From Crossiella sp. S99.2 (GTDB lineage: Bacteria; Actinomycetota; Actinomycetes; Mycobacteriales; Pseudonocardiaceae), in the NCBI RefSeq assembly GCF_023094165.1, contig NZ_JALMDK010000006.1:558001-622000 (forward strand): a stretch of 64,000 nucleotides of DNA. The letters run 5' to 3'. The notes under the pieces were generated by a model. It did not search any database and was not told the DNA's origin. It was given only the letters and a program-made list of their open reading frames with translations. The position numbers were made by a program, and so were the translations under genes. Positions within the stretch are counted from its first letter, which is position 1, and every line of letters begins with the position of its first letter. This document shows, in pieces, positions 24,054-33,127 of this stretch.

Positions 24054-25814
24054 TCAGCCGGCTGGGAAGAACGCGGCGGCCAGCTCCTTGGCCACCGCGC
24101 AGCGCTCGGCATAGGGCTTGTGCTTGCTGGTGACCAGGACGAACACCGCGTCGAGCTTGATCGAGCGGTAGGCGTTGGGGTACGAGCGGGTGGCCACCCG
24201 GACCCGGCAGCCGTCGGTGAACTCGCCCATCTCCAGGTCGACGAAGGCATCCCGCCCGGCGATGGTGCCGGTGGTGCCCCTCGCCTCAGTGAACGGGTTG
24301 CTCCTGGCCAGGTCCAGTTGCAGCGTTTCGGAGCGGTCGGCGTTGGCCCAGGTGCAGCTGAACCGGCCGAAGCCGGGCTCAGGGCTGGCCGGGTCGATCC
24401 CGGGCAGCCGGGGGAACCGCGCGGACGTCCCCGCTGCGCACGCGTCCTGGTTCGCCAGCGAATCCGGATACGACTCCCGCCGGGGGATCTGCCCCTTGGC
24501 CAGGACCGCGCTCGCCGACTCCACCACCGCGTCGGCCATCCCGCAGAGATCGGCCTCGACCACGGTCTTCACCCGCACCGAGATCTGGATCTCGTAGTCC
24601 TCGGGCAGCAGCAGGCGCCGGGCGCAGCGGCCCGGCACCGCCGTTTCCCGCAGCACGCTGAACCTGCCCCGCTGCTCCACCTGCCCCTGCGGCCGGTCGG
24701 CCGGGGAGGTGCTGCCGAGCAACAACGTGATCGGGGTTTCCCTGCTGGTGTCGTCGACCTTGACGATGACATCGCACCGGTCGAACCGGTACTCGTCGGG
24801 AATCAGGTTGGTGTCGCCGAACTTCGTCAGCCTGGCCAGGTCGAACAGCTTGCACGGGTCGGCGGTGCGCTGGTCCCCCATCAGCGAGACCGGCTGATCC
24901 CCGGTCCGCGGCAGGTTGGCCAGCCCCAGCCAGACTGCCAGGGCCAGCACCGCCACCAGCGCGCCCGCGCTCAGCAGCCACCGGCGCAACGCGGTCTGCC
25001 GGGACCGGCGCCCGGCCCCGGTCAGATCGGCCAGCAGCCGCCGGGTGGCCGCCGCGTCCGGGCGGCGTTTCGGGTCCACCCGCAGCATCTCGGTCAGCAC
25101 CGGCGCCAGCGGACCGCTGTTGCGGCTGGGCGTGAGCCTGCCCTCGGCGGCCCGGCGCAACCGCAGGAAGGGGTTGTCGGTCTTGCCGCCGACCGGGGAG
25201 GCGCCTTCCACCGCCGCGTACAGCGTGGAGCCCAGCGAGAAGATGTCCGAGGCCGCGATCGGGTCCCCGCCGTTGGCCACCTCCGGCGCGACGTAGCCGG
25301 GGGTGCCCGCGAGCAGCGAGGAGCCGGTCACCGTCTCCTCCCCGGCCAGCAGCCGGGAGATGCCGAAGTCGCCCAGCTTCGCCTCGTCCTCGGAGATCAT
25401 CAGGATGTTGGCCGGGGTGATGTCCCGGTGCAGGATGCCCTTGGCGTGCACCGCGGCCAGCGCGTCGGCGATCTGCGCGCCCAGCCTGGCCACCAGTTCC
25501 GGCGGCAGCACCCCGTGTTCGGCCAGGCTGCGCGCCGGCACGTACTCCAGCACCAGCCAGCACTCGGCGCCGTCGTCGAGCACGTCGTAGAGGGTGACGA
25601 TGTGCGGGTGGTTGAGCTGGGCCAGCAGCCGTGCCTCCCGGCGCAGTTGCTGGAGTTGTTCCGCGTGCTGGACGGAGGGGCCGGGCAGCGCCCGCTTGAG
25701 CGCGACCTGCCGGTCCAGGTGCTCGTCGGTGGCCCGCCACACCACCCCGTTGCCCCCGGCGCCGACCTGGTCCTCCAGCCGGTACCGGCCGGCGACGACC
25801 TGTCCCGCCCGCAT
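24054..25814 (-). CDS. Transmembrane Ser/Thr protein kinase
   Basis: A 586-residue PknB-type kinase. The cytoplasmic kinase domain fills about 8-265, with glycine loop VGAGGNGVV (17-25), ATP-binding Lys40 (VALK), the HRDITPAN catalytic loop (129-136), DFG (149-151) and the activation segment GTPGYVAPE, all intact. One membrane helix follows (~279-299), then an extracellular sensor of about 285 residues with several Cys (for example DPCKLF, DRCDVI, GRCARR, DLCGM, DACAAG, FSCTW, DGCRV, ERCAVA) that probably form disulfides. It lacks PASTA repeats, so its ligand is unlikely to be muropeptide in the usual way. ATG 25814 follows AGGAGAG closely. Confidence 0.92.
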   Translation of the reverse strand: MRAGQVVAGRYRLEDQVGAGGNGVVWRATDEHLDRQVALKRALPGPSVQHAEQLQQLRREARLLAQLNHPHIVTLYDVLDDGAECWLVLEYVPARSLAEHGVLPPELVARLGAQIADALAAVHAKGILHRDITPANILMISEDEAKLGDFGISRLLAGEETVTGSSLLAGTPGYVAPEVANGGDPIAASDIFSLGSTLYAAVEGASPVGGKTDNPFLRLRRAAEGRLTPSRNSGPLAPVLTEMLRVDPKRRPDAAATRRLLADLTGAGRRSRQTALRRWLLSAGALVAVLALAVWLGLANLPRTGDQPVSLMGDQRTADPCKLFDLARLTKFGDTNLIPDEYRFDRCDVIVKVDDTSRETPITLLLGSTSPADRPQGQVEQRGRFSVLRETAVPGRCARRLLLPEDYEIQISVRVKTVVEADLCGMADAVVESASAVLAKGQIPRRESYPDSLANQDACAAGTSARFPRLPGIDPASPEPGFGRFSCTWANADRSETLQLDLARSNPFTEARGTTGTIAGRDAFVDLEMGEFTDGCRVRVATRSYPNAYRSIKLDAVFVLVTSKHKPYAERCAVAKELAAAFFPAG

Positions 25815-25948
25815 CTCTCCTGCTGACCACACGGTGTGCAACCTTTCCGTGCACCGGGAGTGACCACAACGGGCGGGCCGGTGGTCAGCGTGGGCTTACA
25901 CCTGTTTGTGACGTTGTCGGCGGACCGGATGCCTGCCAGGGTGATCAC

Positions 25949-26644
25949 GTGGACTGGAACGCCCCGCTGGACAACTACTGCGAACGCGTGGCACCCGGTC
26001 TGTGGGGTGAGCCGCTCAACGCGCTGAGCAACGGCGGGTTCATCATCGCCGCGCTGGTGCTGTGGTGGCTCATCCGCCGTCGCGGCCCAGACAGCCCCTC
26101 CGCCCCGGCCAGCCTGCACACGCTGGCCGCGTTGCTGCTGCTGATCGGCCTGGGCAGCCTGGCCTTCCACACCTTTGCCAACCGCTGGTCGGTGCTGCTG
26201 GATGTCGGCTTCATCGCGCTGTTCATCCACTTCTACGTGGTCTGCTTCCTGCATTGGTTCTGGGGCCTGAAGTGGAAGTGGGCCTGGCTGGGTGTGCCCG
26301 CCTACCTGGTGATCGGCCAGTTGATCTCGTTCACTCTCGGCGGCCTGATCGGCTCCGGCGGCGGCCAGTACCTGCCCGCGCTGGTCACCATGATCGTCTT
26401 CGCCATCGCGCTGGGCTTCCAACCGGACCGCTCGCTGCGCGAGTACCGGAAGTGGTTCGGGCTGACCGCGGCGCTGTTCGCGGTGTCGTTGTTCCTGCGC
26501 ACGGTGGACGGCCCGGTCTGCGGCGACATCGTCATCGGCACCCACTTCCTGTGGCACCTGTGCAACTCCGGCGTGCTGTTCCTGGTGGCATACGCGCTGG
26601 TCCTGCGCTGGCGCGAGGTGAAGGAACGGCAAACTCTCCAGTGA
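25949..26644 (+). CDS. Ceramidase-like integral membrane hydrolase
   Basis: A 231-residue protein of the alkaline ceramidase / CREST family with about seven membrane helices. The conserved metal and active-site positions are visible: YCE near the N-terminus (DNYCERV), LSNGGF, the SLAFHTFANRWSVLLD segment with a Ser, His and Asp, and the C-terminal GTHFLWHLCN with two His. The family hydrolyses amide bonds of ceramides and related lipids in the membrane; the actual bacterial substrate is unknown. GTG 25949 begins the conserved DWNAPLDNYCE. It is divergent from the kinase gene. Confidence 0.85.
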   Translation: MDWNAPLDNYCERVAPGLWGEPLNALSNGGFIIAALVLWWLIRRRGPDSPSAPASLHTLAALLLLIGLGSLAFHTFANRWSVLLDVGFIALFIHFYVVCFLHWFWGLKWKWAWLGVPAYLVIGQLISFTLGGLIGSGGGQYLPALVTMIVFAIALGFQPDRSLREYRKWFGLTAALFAVSLFLRTVDGPVCGDIVIGTHFLWHLCNSGVLFLVAYALVLRWREVKERQTLQ

Positions 26645-26733
26645 AACACCGGTGACGGGAACGCGGCGTTCGTCCCGTTCGTTGGCCCTACGCTGGGCTA
26701 CACCATCAACACAGGGGATAAGGACGGTTTCTG

Positions 26734-27729
26734 GTGTTCAAGCGGATGCTCCAGGCTTTCGGCGTTGGCGGGCCGACCGTGGACACGGTGCTCCACGACC
26801 CCAACTGCCGACCGGGCGGGCAGCTCTCCGGTGAGGTCCGCCTCTCCGGCGGCAGCAGCGACGTCGAGATCGAACACGTGACCCTGTCCCTGGTGACCCG
26901 CATGGAGGTCGAACACGGGGACAGCGAGCACAACACCGCTGTCGAGTTCTTCCGGGTCGCGGTGGCGGGCCGGTTCCAGCTGCGCGAAGGGGAACAGCGC
27001 AGCATCCCGTTCCAGCTCCCGGTGCCGTGGGAGACCCCGCTGACCATCGTCGGCGGCGCCCCGCTGCGCGGCATGTCGGTGGGCGTGCGCACCGAGCTGT
27101 CGGTGGCCAAGGCCGTGGACAAGGGCGACCTGGACGCGGTGCACGTGCACCCGCTGCCCTCCCAGGACGCGGTGCTGGAGGCGTTCGGCCGGCTCGGTTT
27201 CCAGTTCCGCAACGCCGATGTCGAGCGGGGCCACCTGCACGGCGTGCGCCAGGAACTGCCGTTCTACCAGGAGATCGAGTTCTTCCCGCCCGGTCAGTAC
27301 GCGGGCCGGATCAACGAGGTCGAGCTGACCTTCGTGGCCAACCCCAGTGAGCTGGTGGTGGTCCTGGAGGCGGACAAGCGTGGCGGGCTGTTCCGCTCCG
27401 GCGGCGACGCCTTCGGCCGTTTCCACGTCGCCCACCAGGAGGCCGAGCGCACCGACTGGGCCGCGCACCTGGACGGCTGGATCAGCCAGGCCGCGGGCCG
27501 GATGGCCCAGCACTACGGCAACCAGCCCGGCTACGGCCAGCAGGGCTACGGCCACGGCGGGGGCCACCCGCAGCACTACCGCGACCACGACGACGACCAC
27601 GGTCGCCGCGGTGGCGGCATGGGCGTGGGCGGCATGGTCGCCGCCGGTGCGGCCGGTGTGGTCGGCGGTTTTGTGGCCGCCGAGATGATCGACGAGGTCG
27701 GCGACTTCTTCGGTGGCGACGACGAGTGA
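26734..27729 (+). CDS. Spo0M-family sporulation-control protein
   Basis: A 331-residue homologue of Spo0M (SpoOM family), an arrestin-like beta-sandwich protein that in Bacillus affects sporulation and cell-envelope stages. The conserved part (about 1-240) begins FKRMLQAFGVGGPTVDTVL and includes LPFYQEIEFFPP. The C-terminal ~85 residues are an added tail: His/Gly/Tyr-rich (QQGYGHGGGHPQHY), then a Gly/Ala hydrophobic stretch (GMVAAGAAGVVGGFVAAEM) and an acidic end. GTG 26734 has GGGGATAAGGA upstream. Followed by a strong terminator. Confidence 0.85.
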   Translation: MFKRMLQAFGVGGPTVDTVLHDPNCRPGGQLSGEVRLSGGSSDVEIEHVTLSLVTRMEVEHGDSEHNTAVEFFRVAVAGRFQLREGEQRSIPFQLPVPWETPLTIVGGAPLRGMSVGVRTELSVAKAVDKGDLDAVHVHPLPSQDAVLEAFGRLGFQFRNADVERGHLHGVRQELPFYQEIEFFPPGQYAGRINEVELTFVANPSELVVVLEADKRGGLFRSGGDAFGRFHVAHQEAERTDWAAHLDGWISQAAGRMAQHYGNQPGYGQQGYGHGGGHPQHYRDHDDDHGRRGGGMGVGGMVAAGAAGVVGGFVAAEMIDEVGDFFGGDDE

Positions 27730-27770
27730 GTCCGGGCGGGTCTTGACTGATCCGCGCTGAGCGAGGAATC

Positions 27771-27798
27771 GGGGCGGTCCTGCGGGGCCGCCCCTTTT
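27771..27798 (+). terminator. Intrinsic terminator of the Spo0M gene
   Basis: GGGGCGG (27771-27777) pairs with CCGCCCC (27788-27794), followed by TTTTCCTT: a textbook rho-independent terminator about 40 bases past the stop codon. Confidence 0.85.
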
Positions 27799-27805
27799 CC
27801 TTGTC

Positions 27806-28561
27806 TCAGACCAGGTTCGCCCCGGTGAGCGCGGCCATGTGCCGGGGCAGGTGCGGCCACACGTCCTCGGTGTAGAAGTGCGCGCCCGGCAGCTCGTCCA
27901 CCCGGAAGTCCCCGGCCGCGACCTCCCGCCAGCGGCTCGCGCCGGCCAGGGTCACCGGGTCTCGCGCGCCGATGAGCGCCTGCACCGGGGCGTGCACCCG
28001 GGTGCCGGGGGTGTAGCGGTAGGTGCCGTGCAGCGCCAGGTCCGCGCGGAAGGCGGTCAGCACCACCCCGGCCAGATCCGGATCTTCCAGGATCTCCTCC
28101 GGCAGCGTGCCGTACTCCCGGATCCAGGCGAGCAGCTCGTCATCGGCGTGCCGCGCCACCGGCCCGGTGTCCCCGGCGAAACCCAGGTGCGGCGGTGCGG
28201 CGTGCCCGGACACCACCAACGCCGCCGGTGCCGGTCCGCCCGCCGCCTCCAGCCGCGCCGCGGTCTCGAACGCCACCAGCGCGCCCATGCTGTGCCCTGC
28301 CAGCACAAACGGCGCCCGCGCCACCGACCGGACCGTGGCCACCACATCGGTGACCAGGTCGTCGAAGACCGAGGGCATCGCCTCGGTGAACCGCCGTTCC
28401 CGCCCCGGGTAACAGACCAGCACGAGTTCGGTGTCCGCTGGCACGGCCTGGGCCCAGGGCCGCAACGGGGCGGTGCCGCCGCCGGCGTAGCTCAGGCCGA
28501 TCAGCAGCCGGGTGGCCTCCGGGCGCGGCTCGGGCCGGGCCACCGATGTCTGTCCGCGCAC
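27806..28561 (-). CDS. Type II thioesterase
   Basis: A 251-residue alpha/beta hydrolase of the type II thioesterase class that removes aberrant acyl groups from carrier proteins of PKS/NRPS systems. The oxyanion region LSYAGGGTAPLRPWA, PGRERRF, nucleophile motif GHSMGALVAFE, the Asp in GARDPVTL and His in LPGAHFYTED are all present, so it should be active. GTG 28561 has GGAGGT 7-8 bases upstream. No PKS or NRPS gene adjoins it; the nearest is the PKS end at 62793, 34 kb away. Convergent with Spo0M. Confidence 0.92.
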   Translation of the reverse strand: MRGQTSVARPEPRPEATRLLIGLSYAGGGTAPLRPWAQAVPADTELVLVCYPGRERRFTEAMPSVFDDLVTDVVATVRSVARAPFVLAGHSMGALVAFETAARLEAAGGPAPAALVVSGHAAPPHLGFAGDTGPVARHADDELLAWIREYGTLPEEILEDPDLAGVVLTAFRADLALHGTYRYTPGTRVHAPVQALIGARDPVTLAGASRWREVAAGDFRVDELPGAHFYTEDVWPHLPRHMAALTGANLV

Positions 28562-28794
28562 CGCGGCGACCTCCGCGAGTCAGGGGGATGAGTCGCTGCC
28601 CGACCCTACGCGGCCGCAGGTCGCGAACCCGGTGCGACCACAGGCCGACGCCCGCCCCGCCGGGGTCCGCCGCCAGGCCGATTTGCCGCGCTGTGCGTCG
28701 ACGACCGGGTCCGCGGCGGGTACACCTGGGCCGACAGCGTGGATCCCAGGCCCGGTCCGTCATCCCTCCGGCGCAGAAGAGAGCCAAGCCAGTG

Positions 28795-29424
28795 ATGTTC
28801 CCCGCCAAGGTCGTGCTCGCCACCGCGATCGCCCTGCTCGCCACCGGGTGCGCCGCGGTCAACAAGGTCACCGAGGAGGTCGAACGCCAGTCCAGCGAGT
28901 ACGGCAGCGAGATCAAGGCCGTCGACCTGGAGAACCTGATCGGCACCATCAGGATCACCGGCGGCGACCGGCTGGTGGTGAAGCGGGCGCTGACCCAGCA
29001 GACCACCCGCCGCTCGCACGCCGCGCTCACCCCCGACGGCGACACGCTCCGGCTGATGGGTGGCTGCTCCGGCGCCGCGGGCGAGTGCGATGTGGACTGG
29101 GACATCACGCTGCCCAAGGACGTCAAGGTCAAGGTGGCCAACAAGACCGGCGGCATCACGCTGACCGGGGTGGCCGCGCCGGAGATCGACGTCCGGACCA
29201 AGCTCGGCGAGGTCGTGGTGGAGGCCACCGGCGGCTTCGACCGGCTGGCCGCGCATTCCGAGGGCGGCAAGGTCACCGTGACCGTGCCGGGCGGCCGGGA
29301 CTACCAGGTGACCACGAAGGTCAAGGAGCGCCTCGGCAAGGCTGAAGTCCAGGTGCGGCAAGGGGCCGGGCCAGGTATCATGGCGAGTTCGGACCGCGGC
29401 GACGTCACGGTGCGGAACGCCTGA
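28795..29424 (+). CDS. Secreted lipoprotein, DUF4097-like
   Basis: A 209-residue lipoprotein; signal ALLATGCAAV supplies the lipidated Cys near residue 19. The mature part is a repetitive beta structure of the adhesin/DUF4097 type, with strands such as ENLIGTIRITGGDRLVVKRA and KVANKTGGITLTGVAAPEID. ATG 28795 (or GTG 28792) follows AGAGAG. It opens a run of genes all on the + strand: two DUF3558 lipoproteins, a small helical protein, a PPE-like protein and EspG. Confidence 0.75.
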   Translation: MFPAKVVLATAIALLATGCAAVNKVTEEVERQSSEYGSEIKAVDLENLIGTIRITGGDRLVVKRALTQQTTRRSHAALTPDGDTLRLMGGCSGAAGECDVDWDITLPKDVKVKVANKTGGITLTGVAAPEIDVRTKLGEVVVEATGGFDRLAAHSEGGKVTVTVPGGRDYQVTTKVKERLGKAEVQVRQGAGPGIMASSDRGDVTVRNA

Positions 29425-29517
29425 CAGGCACCGGAAAGTCCCCGGCGCACGTTCGGTAATCTGCGCGACACGCAGGGTCCGGACCGAGCCGGGCCGCACA
29501 AGCGCCAGGAGACCCCC

Positions 29518-30087
29518 GTGCCCGCCGTGTACGACCGCCGCCGCCCGCTCGTCGCCCTGACGATCGCCGCTCTCGCCCTCGGCCTGGCCGGTTGTGGCAG
29601 TTCGGCCGCGGACTCCGAGGCGCCCAAGCCGCCGGCCCGGCCGCGCGAGCTGGCCTTCGACAACGTCAAGCCGTGCGCGCTGCTGTCCCAGCCGCAGCAG
29701 GGCGAGTTCGGCGTTGACCAGGCCGCCGAGGACGGCACCAGCCCGACCTTCAACGCGCCGAGCTGTGTTTTCGTCAGCCAGAAGGAAAAGGTCAGCCTGT
29801 CGGTGGTGCTGGTGACCGACCGCGGCATCGCCGAGTTCGCCCCCGGCAAGGCCACCGGCCAGACCGACCCGGTGACCGTGGCGGGCTTCCCCGGCTACCG
29901 GGTGCGCACCGACCAGCCCGCGGGCGAGCAGTTCTGCACCGTGCACCTGGATGCCGCCCCCGACCGGGTGCTGACCGCCGCCTACAACGAGGAGGGCCGC
30001 GACAAGCCGCTCTCCAAGGACGAGGTCTGCCAGCGCGCCACCAAGGTCGCCGAGGCCGCGCTGGGGACGCTGACCAGCGCCAAGTAG
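29518..30087 (+). CDS. DUF3558-family lipoprotein, copy 1
   Basis: A 189-residue lipoprotein with the lipobox ALGLAGCGSS. The mature protein matches the DUF3558 pattern: a Pro-rich spacer, KPCALLSQPQQGEFGVDQ, the SCVFVSQKEK strand and FCTVHL, with three conserved Cys. DUF3558 proteins are abundant in Pseudonocardiales and mycobacteria, often beside type VII secretion genes; no activity is established. GTG 29518 has AGGAGA upstream. Confidence 0.85.
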   Translation: MPAVYDRRRPLVALTIAALALGLAGCGSSAADSEAPKPPARPRELAFDNVKPCALLSQPQQGEFGVDQAAEDGTSPTFNAPSCVFVSQKEKVSLSVVLVTDRGIAEFAPGKATGQTDPVTVAGFPGYRVRTDQPAGEQFCTVHLDAAPDRVLTAAYNEEGRDKPLSKDEVCQRATKVAEAALGTLTSAK

Positions 30088-30196
30088 TTACCCCTCACCC
30101 GATCGGGTGGAGTCGCCTGAGCTGGCCGAACAGGCCGGTGAGGGCTGTTTGACGCGGCTACGATCTGAGACGAGCTGATCTCAGGGGGTAGTTGAG

Positions 30197-30544
30197 GTGG
30201 CACCACAAGGCAGTGTGTCGGTGGACGGCATGAAGATCGACTTGGCCCAGGTCCCGGCCGCGATCCGGTTGTACCAGCAGACGAAGGACCGGATCGACGA
30301 GCTGGTCAGCCGGGCCGCGAGCGATCTGCAGATCGAGCCGATGGGCAACGACGACGTCAGCCGGGATGTCGCGACTGAGTTCAACAACCGGAACCTGCGC
30401 AGCACCGGATCCATCAGCGCGGCGATCTCCGCCTTCCGCGACCGGCTCCAGTCGATCATCGAGCAGCTCACCGCGGTGCAGCAGCAGTACCGCTTGTCCG
30501 ATGAGGGCAACCGCGCGAAGTTCCCGGGAGACGTGCGTGCCTGA
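30197..30544 (+). CDS. Small helical protein, ESX-associated type
   Basis: A 115-residue, almost fully helical protein (PAAIRLYQQTKDRIDELVSR, then SISAAISAFRDRLQSIIEQL). It is placed between two DUF3558 lipoproteins and before a PPE-like gene. Size and position fit a WXG100/PE-like type VII substrate or partner, but no clear WxG turn is visible, so this is an inference. GTG 30197 follows a GGGGG-containing site. Its stop overlaps the next gene's start by 8 bases. Confidence 0.7.
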   Translation: MAPQGSVSVDGMKIDLAQVPAAIRLYQQTKDRIDELVSRAASDLQIEPMGNDDVSRDVATEFNNRNLRSTGSISAAISAFRDRLQSIIEQLTAVQQQYRLSDEGNRAKFPGDVRA

Positions 30545-31130
30545 CCGCCGTTTCCTCGCCACCGCCCTCGTGCTCGCGTTCGGCTTGGCCGGATGCGGCG
30601 GCGGCAACGCCGCACCCACCACCACCTCCGCCACCACGGCTTCGACGCAGGCGACCACCAGCACCGCCCCGGCCAAACCCGCCCGGCCCCGCGACCTCGA
30701 CCTGACCGGGGTGGCGGCCTGCGAGCTGTTGTCCGAACAGCAGCGGACCACCCTCGGGGTGGATCAGCCGCCGAAGCCCGGGCACAGCACCACCTTCGAC
30801 GCCGATGACTGCTTCTTCATCAACCGCAAGGAGAACACCAACTTCTTCCTGGTGCCGATCAGCAAGCAGGGCATCGAGCGGTTCGGCCCGGGGCGGGTCA
30901 ACGGCAGGGTCCGGGACGGAAATATATCCGGCTACCTCGCCTACGAGGTGTGGACGGAAACCACACCCGGCAGCCAGTTCTGCACTGTGCACGTCGACGT
31001 GTCCGACGGGCAGACATTGCGCTCGCACTACGCCGAGGGCGGCCGGAAGCAACCGCTGGGCCGGACAACGCTGTGCACGCGGGCGGCACAGGTGGCCGAG
31101 GCCGCACTAGCGACGCTGTCGAAGAAATAG
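30537..31130 (+). CDS. DUF3558-family lipoprotein, copy 2
   Basis: A 197-residue lipoprotein: GTG 30537 overlaps the end of the helical-protein gene. The signal ends at AFGLAGCGGG, followed by a Thr/Ala-rich linker (~25-45) and the DUF3558 fold (AACELLSEQQRTTLGVDQPP, DCFFINRKEN, FCTVHVDVSDGQT). It is clearly paralogous to copy 1 (shared CELL/CALL, GVDQ and FCTVH positions). Fifteen bases separate it from the PPE-like gene, so coexpression is likely. Confidence 0.85.
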   Translation: MPDRRFLATALVLAFGLAGCGGGNAAPTTTSATTASTQATTSTAPAKPARPRDLDLTGVAACELLSEQQRTTLGVDQPPKPGHSTTFDADDCFFINRKENTNFFLVPISKQGIERFGPGRVNGRVRDGNISGYLAYEVWTETTPGSQFCTVHVDVSDGQTLRSHYAEGGRKQPLGRTTLCTRAAQVAEAALATLSKK

Positions 31131-31144
31131 CCACAGGGGGAGTC

Positions 31145-32335
31145 ATGTTCAACTCGCTGGATGTGTGCCGGAACTGGCTGGCCGTTCCGCACCAGAAGCT
31201 CTACGACGACCTGCAACAGGGCCGCGGTCCGGCCACCGCCGAACCCGCCAAGAAGTTCCAAGCCGAACTGGCGCAAGGGTTCTTCAACGCGGTCAACGAT
31301 CTGAAGACCGGTCTCAAGACCCTCGGCGGGGTCTGGCAGGGACAGGCGGCGGACAACGCGCAGGCGGCCATCGGCGGGCTGGGGCCGTGGCTGGAGCTGG
31401 CCAGGACCGCGGTGGAGAACTCGGGCAAGGCCACCGGGTCCCAGGCGGAGGCGTTCAGCACGGCCAAGACGGCGATGCCCAAGCCGGTGGAGGTCAAGAC
31501 CGGGGAGGACTGGGCGCCGGTCAAGGGGGTCAAGAACTTCTTCGGGGTCAAGACCGATCGGCAGGACGAGGAGGAAGCGGCGAAGGAGGCGCATCTGCGG
31601 GCGGCGCAGGTGATGTCGACCTATTCGACCTCCTCCAGTGCGAACGTGCGGGCGTTGCCGACGATCTCCGAGCCGCCGCAGGTCGCGGTGGACGAACAGG
31701 TCACTCCCCCGCCGCCGGGACCCGGTGGCCGGGGCGGCCGGACCGTGGCGCCGGCCCGGCGGGGCGCGAGCGGCGGCGGGGATCAGCTGCGGCCCGGTGG
31801 CACGAGCGGTTCGGACGGCGGGATTCCCGTTGCGCCGCAACAACAGGACGGTCCGCCGCCACCGGACGGGACGCAGCGGCCGGGCACCGGGGTGGACGAT
31901 CCGCGGGTGGCGGCGGTGACGCCGAGTCAGTACACGCCGGTGCCATCCCAGGGCACGCCGAACGTGCCGGGGAACTTCGGGCCCACCGGGTCCGGCGGGG
32001 TCTCCGGTGGCGGCGGTGGGTACGGCGGGTTCGGCGGCGGTGTGGTCGGTGGCGGGTTCGGCGGAGCGACCGGTGGACCTGGCGCGCCGGGGAATCCGTT
32101 GGGACGCGGTGGATCGGCCGGGGTCGGTGGTGGGACGCAGGTGCCCGCGGCGCGGACCGGGTCGCCGGGGGCCGGGCGGGGCGGGCAGTTCCTGCAGCAG
32201 GCGGCGCCCGGCGGGGCGGCCCGGCCCGGCGAGGAGGACGAGGAGCACGAGAACCAGTACGTGCTCGATTCCGACGAGATCTTCACCGACGATCGGCTGG
32301 TCGCGCCGCCGGTCATCGGCGAACACCAGGAGTAG
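31145..32335 (+). CDS. PPE-like type VII secretion substrate
   Basis: A 396-residue protein. The N-terminal ~150 residues are helical with a WxG-like turn (LGGVWQGQAADNAQ), resembling the PPE/WXG superfamily of ESX substrates. The C-terminal ~200 residues are low-complexity Gly/Pro (GGGGGYGGFGGGVVGGGFGG) with an acidic tail (GEEDEEHENQY). It sits directly before an EspG homologue, the chaperone that binds PPE proteins, which strongly supports the reading. ATG 31145 follows GGGGAG. Confidence 0.8.
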   Translation: MFNSLDVCRNWLAVPHQKLYDDLQQGRGPATAEPAKKFQAELAQGFFNAVNDLKTGLKTLGGVWQGQAADNAQAAIGGLGPWLELARTAVENSGKATGSQAEAFSTAKTAMPKPVEVKTGEDWAPVKGVKNFFGVKTDRQDEEEAAKEAHLRAAQVMSTYSTSSSANVRALPTISEPPQVAVDEQVTPPPPGPGGRGGRTVAPARRGASGGGDQLRPGGTSGSDGGIPVAPQQQDGPPPPDGTQRPGTGVDDPRVAAVTPSQYTPVPSQGTPNVPGNFGPTGSGGVSGGGGGYGGFGGGVVGGGFGGATGGPGAPGNPLGRGGSAGVGGGTQVPAARTGSPGAGRGGQFLQQAAPGGAARPGEEDEEHENQYVLDSDEIFTDDRLVAPPVIGEHQE

Positions 32336-32338
32336 ACC

Positions 32339-33127
32339 GTGCTGGACATCGACACCGCCCCGGCCTTCCGGCTCTCCGCCTCGGCCTACCAGGTGCTGTG
32401 GGAGAAACTGCGGCTACCGGAGATGCCGGTGGTGCTGCACGTGCACCCGCACGGGTACGAGGAGCACGAGCGCACCGCGGCGATCAACGCGGCCTGGGAC
32501 GAGCTGCACCGCGACGACCTGGTGCGCAACGGCGGCATCCGGCCCGAGCTGGTGGACGCGCTGACCCTGCTGGCCCGGCCCGCCCGCGCGGTGGACGCCC
32601 GGCTGTGGCTGGGGCACGAGGTGCGGGCGCTGGCCGCCGGGGCCGGGCCGGACGGCGTGCTGGCCGTGCTCGAGGAAGGCGTGCTGGACCTGCGGGCGAT
32701 CTACCCTGGCGGACTGGCCAGGGCCGTGGTCGGGTTGCTGCCCGCGCGTGCGGCCGGGCCTGGTCACTCGGTGTCGCTGCCCAGTGCGGTGATCGACACG
32801 GCCGCGCAGAACGTCGGCAGTTCGGTCAAGTCCTTCGCCGAAGCCTTGCGCGACAACGGGATCAGTGCCGCGGACGCGGAGGCGGTGGCCGAGATGATCG
32901 AGGGCGCCGAGCAGAGCGGGCAGTTCGGCGCGACCCTGACCGACCGGCTGGGGCGGCGCAACCGGGCCGATCACGTGGTGGCCTTCTTCGACACCGCGGC
33001 CGGGCGCTACCTGATGGAGGAGCACCGCGGGTCCGACGGCACGCCGTGGACCACGATGAGCCCGGCCGACGGCACCCGGCTGACCGGCCAGCTGGAGCAC
33101 CTGCTGGGTGAGCTGGCGCAGGACTGA
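32339..33127 (+). CDS. EspG-family ESX secretion chaperone
   Basis: A 262-residue EspG protein (ESX secretion-associated family). In mycobacteria EspG binds the tip of PE-PPE dimers in the cytoplasm and hands them to the type VII secretion system. Recognisable are LSASAYQVLWEKLRLPEMPV at the N-terminus and the C-terminal HVVAFFDTAAGRYLMEEHRG. It starts 3 bases after the PPE-like stop and shares TGATG with the next gene. No EccA-E or MycP genes are in the window. Confidence 0.85.
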   Translation: MLDIDTAPAFRLSASAYQVLWEKLRLPEMPVVLHVHPHGYEEHERTAAINAAWDELHRDDLVRNGGIRPELVDALTLLARPARAVDARLWLGHEVRALAAGAGPDGVLAVLEEGVLDLRAIYPGGLARAVVGLLPARAAGPGHSVSLPSAVIDTAAQNVGSSVKSFAEALRDNGISAADAEAVAEMIEGAEQSGQFGATLTDRLGRRNRADHVVAFFDTAAGRYLMEEHRGSDGTPWTTMSPADGTRLTGQLEHLLGELAQD

